From Oscillospiraceae bacterium (GTDB taxonomy: Bacteria > Bacillota > Clostridia > Oscillospirales > CAG-272): DNA of 7,246 bases. The position numbers and the translations under genes are program-made. This document shows positions 1-4,121 of the stretch, piece after piece. Position 1 is the stretch's first letter; each line of letters starts with the position of its first letter. The notes under the pieces are model-generated. The model had not been told where the DNA came from and made no database searches. It worked only from the letters and a program-made list of their open reading frames with translations. The DNA is taken from the NCBI GenBank assembly GCA_015065395.1, contig SVQJ01000088.1:1-7246 (forward strand). Direction: 5' to 3'.

Positions 1-1
1 T

Positions 2-757
2 ATTGCAGACGAAAATGCGGAAAGCAGAAAAAATTTACGCGATGCACTCCTTCGCGCAGGACACAGATACGTTGATGAAGCATCCAACGGCGAGGAAGCT
101 CTTTCTTTTATCAACCGCGCTCACCACGATATCGTTATTGCCGACGTGTGGCTTTCGAAGCTTGACGGTATCGGACTTATACGAAAGACCGAGGATATAA
201 ATTTCGGTTCAGACAAGCCTCCGGCATTCATTATCGCTTCCCTTGTGACAAATCAGAATATATTTATAGAAGCAGCCCGTGCAGGAGCTGTTCTCTGTCT
301 GCCGAAGCCCCTGGACTGTGACAGCCTTTGCGAGCATATCAGCTCCATAGCAAAAAGCCGTGCCGACGGCAATATTTCCGTGGGCTCGCCCAATTCTGCT
401 CCTCCCGATATTGAAGCGCAGGTTACAAAGATCATTCATCAGATCGGCGTTCCTGCCCACATCAAAGGATATCAATACCTGCGCTGTGCCATACTTATGA
501 CCATCAGCGACAGCGACATTATAAACTCCGTCACAAAGGTTCTCTATCCCTCCGTTGCCAAAAAATATGCAACAACAACCTCAAGGGTGGAACGAGCAAT
601 TCGCCACGCCATTGAGGTTGCCTGGGACAGAGGTGATATAGACACCCTGAATTCTTATTTCGGTTATACTATTCAAAACAATCGAGGAAAGCCCACCAAC
701 TCGGAATTCATAGCTATGATAGCCGATAATCTCCGTTTGAAATACAAGATTCACTGA
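2..757 (+). CDS. spo0A: Sporulation transcription factor Spo0A, 5' end cut off by the window
   Basis: Response regulator that, once phosphorylated, binds 0A boxes and commits Bacillota cells to sporulation or stationary-phase programmes. Reading frame 2 is open from the window edge, giving 251 visible codons; compared with the usual ~267 residues only about 7-10 N-terminal residues are missing. The visible receiver domain (1 to ~120) begins IADEN, equivalent to the acidic pocket VADDN. The phospho-acceptor Asp is visible residue 48 (IVIADVW, codon 143-145), and the conserved Lys is residue 102 in LPKPLD. A linker of about 15 residues follows, then the Spo0A C-terminal DNA-binding domain (137-251) with the family hallmarks IGVPAHIKGYQYLR, the recognition region SRVERAIRHAIEVAW, and KPTNSEFIAMIAD near the end. 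The receiver is less typical: DVWLSKLDG lacks the usual Met-Pro after the phosphorylation site. The gene overlaps its convergent neighbour by 7 bases. Promoter and start lie outside the window. Identity is secure from the C-terminal domain. Confidence 0.96.
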   Translation: MADENAESRKNLRDALLRAGHRYVDEASNGEEALSFINRAHHDIVIADVWLSKLDGIGLIRKTEDINFGSDKPPAFIIASLVTNQNIFIEAARAGAVLCLPKPLDCDSLCEHISSIAKSRADGNISVGSPNSAPPDIEAQVTKIIHQIGVPAHIKGYQYLRCAILMTISDSDIINSVTKVLYPSVAKKYATTTSRVERAIRHAIEVAWDRGDIDTLNSYFGYTIQNNRGKPTNSEFIAMIADNLRLKYKIH

Positions 758-1635
758 GCTGAAAACTCTATTTTTTCTCCGTCGGAATGAAAGACCACTG
801 AGCCGTCCTCATCCGTTCTGTAATAAGTAATACTACGGTCCTTAACCTTTTTCAGAACCTCCCGGTGGGGATGACCGTAGCTGTTATCCTTACCGCAGGT
901 GAAAACGGCGTAGCTGGGGTCTACACTATCCAAAAAAGCAGCGCTGTTAGAAGTGGACGAGCCGTGATGGCCCATTTTAAGAATATCTGCCTTGAGAGCT
1001 TTAGCCGAATACTCCGCGACTATAAGCTCCTCTGAATGCACCTCCACATCTCCCGTTATCATTGCAGAGGTATTTTTATATTCCACCTTAGTAACAAGGC
1101 TGTAATCATTCATATCGGTGAATGTGGAGATCGGAGCAAGAATAGTCATCTTTATATCTCCTGCGCTGTATGTGTCTCCTGCCTTCCCCTCGATTATATT
1201 ACAGCCGGAGCGCTCTATTGCGTCAAGCAGCACATTAAAGGTATACGTCTCACTGGCCGCATCGCTCATTATAACGTTCTTGACCTTTATGTTATCAAGT
1301 ATTTCATCAGCACCGCCGATATGATCCTCATGAGGATGGGTCAATATCAGATAATCGATCTTGTCTGTATATTCGCTGATATACTCCTGTGTATCCTCTG
1401 CGCTGTCATTAGGGCCTGCGTCGATAACCACCACATTTTTGTCGGTTATTATCATGGTGCAATCCCCCTGACCCACGTCGATAAAATGGAATTCGCACTC
1501 TCCATCCAGCTTTTTTGCGCCGAATCCAAAAATAATATCCAGTATATATACAGTACAAAGGATCACTGCTATGACAGATGCACCTATCCCAAACAGTCCC
1601 CTTATGCTTTTCACCGCATTTTTATTATATCTCAT
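751..1635 (-). CDS. Membrane-anchored ComEC/Rec2-type metallo-beta-lactamase-fold hydrolase
   Basis: A 294-residue protein with a short basic N-terminus, one hydrophobic segment at about 13-38 (probable signal anchor), and an exported metallo-beta-lactamase domain from about 46 to the end. The metal-binding motifs are complete: FIDVGQGD (51-58), HPHEDH (100-105), TGD (194-196), GHHGS (222-226) and GHPH (254-257). This motif set is that of the C-terminal hydrolase domain of the competence protein ComEC, where it is thought to be a nuclease acting on the non-transported DNA strand. Here the domain stands alone without the ComEC channel domain, so a role in DNA uptake is not shown; extracellular nuclease or phosphodiesterase activity is inference. 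The ATG at 1633-1635 lies about 26 bases downstream of the predicted transcription start. The leader has only a weak Shine-Dalgarno sequence (GATGAG). Codon use is A/T-rich (AGA, AAT, AAA, ATA). The 3' end overlaps spo0A tail to tail. Confidence 0.9.
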   Translation of the reverse strand: MRYNKNAVKSIRGLFGIGASVIAVILCTVYILDIIFGFGAKKLDGECEFHFIDVGQGDCTMIITDKNVVVIDAGPNDSAEDTQEYISEYTDKIDYLILTHPHEDHIGGADEILDNIKVKNVIMSDAASETYTFNVLLDAIERSGCNIIEGKAGDTYSAGDIKMTILAPISTFTDMNDYSLVTKVEYKNTSAMITGDVEVHSEELIVAEYSAKALKADILKMGHHGSSTSNSAAFLDSVDPSYAVFTCGKDNSYGHPHREVLKKVKDRSITYYRTDEDGSVVFHSDGEKIEFSAQ

Positions 1636-1667
1636 TCGGTCTCATCGCTTTCATAAAATATTAAACA

Positions 1668-1696
1668 AGTATAACATATTATTGCCATTAATTCAA
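1668..1696 (-). promoter_or_regulatory. Extended -10 sigma-A-like promoter for the MBL hydrolase gene
   Basis: On the minus strand TTGAAT (1691-1696) is followed after exactly 17 bases by TATACT (1668-1673), and the -10 is preceded by TGT, giving the extended form TGTTATACT. The predicted transcription start is near 1661, leaving a leader of about 26 bases. It lies just downstream of the terminator of the preceding minus-strand gene, so the hydrolase is probably transcribed on its own. Confidence 0.6.
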
Positions 1697-1700
1697 CAAT

Positions 1701-1749
1701 AAAACAAAGATATTTTCAGGGGCATGTGCATTATGATGCAGATGCCCCT
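1701..1749 (-). terminator. Intrinsic terminator of the GHL10 gene
   Basis: AGGGGCATGTGCA (1718-1730) and TGCAGATGCCCCT (1737-1749) are inverted repeats with one mismatch in 13 and a 6-base loop. Read on the minus strand the stem is followed by a T-rich but interrupted tract (ATATCTTTGTTTTATT, about 1700-1715). The stem begins inside the TAG stop codon (1748-1750) of the upstream gene. Confidence 0.7.
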
Positions 1750-3040
1750 ATTCATTCTTATCTGAATACAAACGGGAAATTTCATCGGCAATACCGTTGG
1801 AATTATTACGTATTGCATCGTATCCGTAAAATATGCTTCCCAAATAATTCTCCTTCTCCAAAGCATATTCAACCTGGGAAGTCATTATTCCCTGCGGGGA
1901 AGACCAGACAGAGTATTCATCCGGTGAATAACGGTATGCGGCGTGGCATATATAATACCCTACTCCGCTGCCGCTCAGGCGATCCGCCCACCAATCGCAG
2001 ATAGCGGTATAGGAAGCAGCACTTTCCTCAGCACTCCAATATATCTGAGGTGCAACGTAATCAACGTAACCGCCCTTGACCCATGCTACAGTATCACAGT
2101 ATATATCATAGCAGGACTGAAGGCCTCTGGTGGCGCTTCCGCTCTCACCGCCATCACCGTTTTTCCATATTCCAAAGGGAGCAACGCCGAACAGGACATT
2201 TTCATCAGCCTGTTTTACCGAATTATAGCAAAGCTCCACCATCTTATTCACATTATCCCGGCGCCAATCACCTATATCATCAAATTTAGTTCCGTATTTT
2301 GCATACGTTTCGCTGTCGTCAAACTCACATATAACCTGATTGCCATCCTCATCTGTTACGTATTTGGGATAGGGATAGAAATAGTCATCGAAAACCACTC
2401 CTGCAACATCATAATTACTTACTATTTCATAAACTCCCTCAGCGACCAGCTCACGAACCTCAGGTATACCGCAATCAAACCACGTTATCCCATCCGTATA
2501 TTTAACGGTCCATTCCGGGTTTTCCTTGGCAGGATGTCCGTCACAAAGATCCTCAACGCTTCCGCTGACCATTGCACGCAGGGGATTGATCCATGCATGG
2601 ACGCGTATTCCCTCTTTTTTTGCCGAATCGATGAGATATTCAAGGCAATCCAGCCTAAGCTCTCCATCCTCGGAAAGATAACTTGATACGGGAAAAATCT
2701 CTGAGCGGTAAAGACTGTCCGCAGACGGTCTTACCTGAAAAAATATCGTATCAAGACCTGCTTTTGCCGTAGTCCTGACTATATCGTCAAGCTCTGACCG
2801 AAGCTCAGCCGCAGAAAGATCGGGAGAAGAGGGAAAATCAATATTTATAACAGAAGCGATCCATACTCCGTTCATTTCTTCCGTATGTACTGCCAGAGGT
2901 TCCTTTTTTTCTGCTTTCTCGCCGCCTCTCCCTAATATGAAGTAAAGCAAAACGGCTATTGCAGAAAACGCAACCACACAAGCCGCCGAAACTGCAGTTA
3001 CCAAAGTCAAGGTTTTTTTATCAACACCGTTCAGATGCAT
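1748..3040 (-). CDS. GHL10 (DUF187) family glycoside-hydrolase-like protein with membrane anchor
   Basis: A 430-residue protein with an N-terminal hydrophobic segment (about 12-36, ending in LLYFILGRGG), a short charged linker, and a GHL10 (glycosyl-hydrolase-like 10) TIM-barrel domain from about 56 to 400. Family signatures visible in order are MNGVWIASV (56-64), TIFFQVRPSADSLY (98-111) followed by SEIFPVSSYLS, GIRVHAWINPLR (144-155), and the barrel strand GVVFDDYFYPYP (214-225) with the paired Asp 218 and 219 typical of the active-site region. Length fits the family; Bacillus YngK and E. coli DigH (formerly YddW) belong to it, and DigH acts on stem-peptide-free peptidoglycan glycan strands. 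A cell-wall glycan substrate outside the membrane is therefore likely but inferred. The ATG at 3038-3040 has an AGGA Shine-Dalgarno (3049-3052) 8 bases upstream. It is a single-gene unit with its own terminator. Confidence 0.92.
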   Translation of the reverse strand: MHLNGVDKKTLTLVTAVSAACVVAFSAIAVLLYFILGRGGEKAEKKEPLAVHTEEMNGVWIASVINIDFPSSPDLSAAELRSELDDIVRTTAKAGLDTIFFQVRPSADSLYRSEIFPVSSYLSEDGELRLDCLEYLIDSAKKEGIRVHAWINPLRAMVSGSVEDLCDGHPAKENPEWTVKYTDGITWFDCGIPEVRELVAEGVYEIVSNYDVAGVVFDDYFYPYPKYVTDEDGNQVICEFDDSETYAKYGTKFDDIGDWRRDNVNKMVELCYNSVKQADENVLFGVAPFGIWKNGDGGESGSATRGLQSCYDIYCDTVAWVKGGYVDYVAPQIYWSAEESAASYTAICDWWADRLSGSGVGYYICHAAYRYSPDEYSVWSSPQGIMTSQVEYALEKENYLGSIFYGYDAIRNNSNGIADEISRLYSDKNE

Positions 3041-3068
3041 AATTTCGTTCCTTTTCTGTTTTTATACT

Positions 3069-3099
3069 ACTATACTTGTCCTATAACGGTTTTATGCAA
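3069..3099 (-). promoter_or_regulatory. Tentative promoter for the GHL10 gene
   Basis: On the minus strand TTGCAT (3094-3099) is followed after 19 bases by TATAGT (3069-3074), about 30 bases before the start codon. The spacer is longer than the ideal 17 and other AT-rich hexamers lie nearby, so the exact elements are uncertain. A promoter must lie somewhere in 3041-3200, because the upstream gene ends in a strong terminator. Confidence 0.3.
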
Positions 3100-3118
3100 A
3101 TAATTGTATCGTAATTTT

Positions 3119-3127
3119 TGCTATAAG
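3119..3127 (+). promoter_or_regulatory. Possible extended -10 element facing the small plus-strand ORF
   Basis: TGCTATAAG is an extended -10 match (TATAAG, five of six). No convincing -35 hexamer is visible 16-18 bases upstream. If active it would start a transcript near 3134 that runs through the small ORF and the inverted repeat to the terminator at 3274-3311. Confidence 0.25.
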
Positions 3128-3156
3128 TCAACATATTCACAGTAAAAGGGACAAAA

Positions 3157-3249
3157 ATGAGCTCTGTAAAAGAAAGCTTAATTTGGAATATATATGGTAA
3201 AATAATTCTTCGTTCTTTCCTTGAAAGGAAAGAACGAAGGGAACTTTAA
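3157..3249 (+). CDS. Possible 30-residue small protein, unrecognised
   Basis: An ATG at 3157 opens 30 codons ending in TAA at 3247-3249. A Shine-Dalgarno-like AAAAGGG (3144-3150) stands 6 bases before the start. The peptide begins MSSVKESLIWNIYGK, continues with the hydrophobic stretch IILRSFL, and ends with the charged tail ERKERREL. It could form an amphipathic or membrane-associated helix. Most of its C-terminal half is encoded by the perfect inverted repeat at 3208-3239, which is unusual for a real gene and leaves open that the ORF is accidental and the RNA is the product. I do not recognise a family. The case rests on the spaced Shine-Dalgarno, the upstream extended -10 and the downstream terminator. 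Confidence 0.25.
   Translation: MSSVKESLIWNIYGKIILRSFLERKERREL
3208..3239. repeat. Perfect 15-bp inverted repeat between the GHL10 and ATPase genes
   Basis: CTTCGTTCTTTCCTT (3208-3222) and AAGGAAAGAACGAAG (3225-3239) are perfect reverse complements separated by two bases, so a hairpin of at least 13-15 bp is expected in RNA from either strand. One arm is almost all pyrimidine and the other almost all purine. There is no T-run on the plus side and only a weak one (AATTATTTTACC) on the minus side, so it is not a standard terminator. Confidence 0.85.
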
Positions 3250-3273
3250 GAAAATCAACGATATCAAAAACAC

Positions 3274-3311
3274 AAAAAAGGCTGTCGCAAGCAACGGCGA
3301 CAGCCTTTTTT
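3274..3311 (-). terminator. Strong intrinsic terminator of the ABC operon, potentially bidirectional
   Basis: A perfect 15-bp inverted repeat (3274-3288 with 3297-3311) has the GC-rich core GGCTGTCGC, an 8-base loop and flanking runs of six A and six T, so it can act in both directions. On the minus strand it begins 4 bases after the ATPase stop codon. On the plus strand it would end any transcript crossing the small ORF at 3157-3249. Confidence 0.93.
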
Positions 3312-3314
3312 ATA

Positions 3315-4043
3315 TTAGTATGTATAGATAGTCTTCTTGTTACCGCCGATGTAGTCACGGTCAAGAGAGAGAACACCGTTATCCATACGGAAGATACGGT
3401 CAGCCTTTTCAGCGATCGCAAGGTCGTGGGTTACCATCATAAGGGTCTGGCCACGGGTCTCACGGATCTTAAGAAGGAGGCGAAGAACTTCCTCTGCATT
3501 GGTACGGTCCAGGTTACCTGTAGGCTCGTCTGCGAACAGGATCTGGGGGTTATTGATAAGTGCACGAGCGATAGCAACTCTCTGGCACTGACCACCGGAA
3601 AGCTCACTGGGGAGATGGTGGAGACGCTCGCCGAGGCCGAGGCACTCAACAAGCTCACGGAGAGACTCCTGATAAGAAGCATCGGGCTTATTACACATTA
3701 CTGTGGGAAGCAGGATGTTCTCAAGAGCTGTAAACTGGGGGATAAGGTGGTGCTTCTGGTAGATAAAGCCCATCTTTTCGCCTCTGAAACGGCCCAGTTC
3801 ATCGGCACCCATCTTGGTGATCTCTTCACCGTCGATGATGATACGGCCTGCATTTGCACGGTCAAGACCTGCGCAGATGTGGAGGAATGTAGACTTACCG
3901 GAACCGGAGGAACCGATGATCGCTACGAACTCACCTTTTTCAATTTTAATGTTAGCGCGGTTTACCGCGGTAATAACGGAATCAGACTGTCTGTACTGCT
4001 TGATAACGCTTTCAGTCTGAAGCATGTACTCAGTATTAGCCAT
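3315..4043 (-). CDS. ABC transporter ATP-binding protein, MacB/LolD type
   Basis: A 242-residue cytoplasmic nucleotide-binding subunit with every expected motif: Walker A GSSGSGKST (44-52), Q-loop Gln 96 in GFIYQKHHL, signature LSGGQCQR (148-155), Walker B ILFADEP (168-174), D-loop GNLD (176-179) and switch His 206 in MVTHD. The sequence around Walker A and GLDRANAGRI, together with the length, matches the LolD/MacB/FtsE branch that powers FtsX-fold permeases (lipoprotein release, macrolide or peptide efflux, bacitracin-type resistance). The substrate cannot be read from the ATPase. It lies 78 bases downstream of the permease with no terminator between them, so it is the second gene of that operon. 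The ATG at 4041-4043 has AAAGGA (4051-4056) 7 bases upstream. Codons are strongly biased (CGT, AAC, AAG, ATC, TAC), pointing to high expression. Confidence 0.97.
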   Translation of the reverse strand: MANTEYMLQTESVIKQYRQSDSVITAVNRANIKIEKGEFVAIIGSSGSGKSTFLHICAGLDRANAGRIIIDGEEITKMGADELGRFRGEKMGFIYQKHHLIPQFTALENILLPTVMCNKPDASYQESLRELVECLGLGERLHHLPSELSGGQCQRVAIARALINNPQILFADEPTGNLDRTNAEEVLRLLLKIRETRGQTLMMVTHDLAIAEKADRIFRMDNGVLSLDRDYIGGNKKTIYTY

Positions 4044-4050
4044 TAGTTTA

Positions 4051-4074
4051 TCCTTTCCTGACGGGGTTTCCGTC
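4051..4074 (-). promoter_or_regulatory. Hairpin abutting the ATPase ribosome binding site
   Basis: On the minus strand GACGG and CCGTC (4060-4064 with 4070-4074, loop of five) form a short GC-rich stem ending directly at the Shine-Dalgarno AGGAAAGGA (4051-4059). It could trim or stabilise the downstream part of the mRNA, or tune ATPase translation relative to the permease. There is no T-run, so it is not a terminator. Confidence 0.35.
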
Positions 4075-4121
4075 CTATCATTTGGTTTATATTAGTTTAT
4101 TGTTTTACAAAGCCCAGATTA

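Noticed and set aside
1036..1656. Plus-strand open frame of 206 codons antisense to the MBL hydrolase
   Set aside because: Cys- and His-rich low-logic translation with no domain; the minus strand carries intact metallo-beta-lactamase motifs.
1943..2686. Plus-strand open frame of 247 codons antisense to the GHL10 gene
   Set aside because: No domain or convincing ribosome binding site; the GHL10 reading has strong family motifs over the same bases.
3137..3421. Minus-strand open frame of 94 codons covering the terminator and the ATPase 3' end
   Set aside because: It runs through a strong terminator and is out of frame with the ATPase; its apparent hydrophobicity comes from the T-rich strand.
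3426..4046. Plus-strand open frame of 206 codons antisense to the ATPase
   Set aside because: The opposite strand has all ABC motifs in order; this frame has no recognisable domain and is a shadow.
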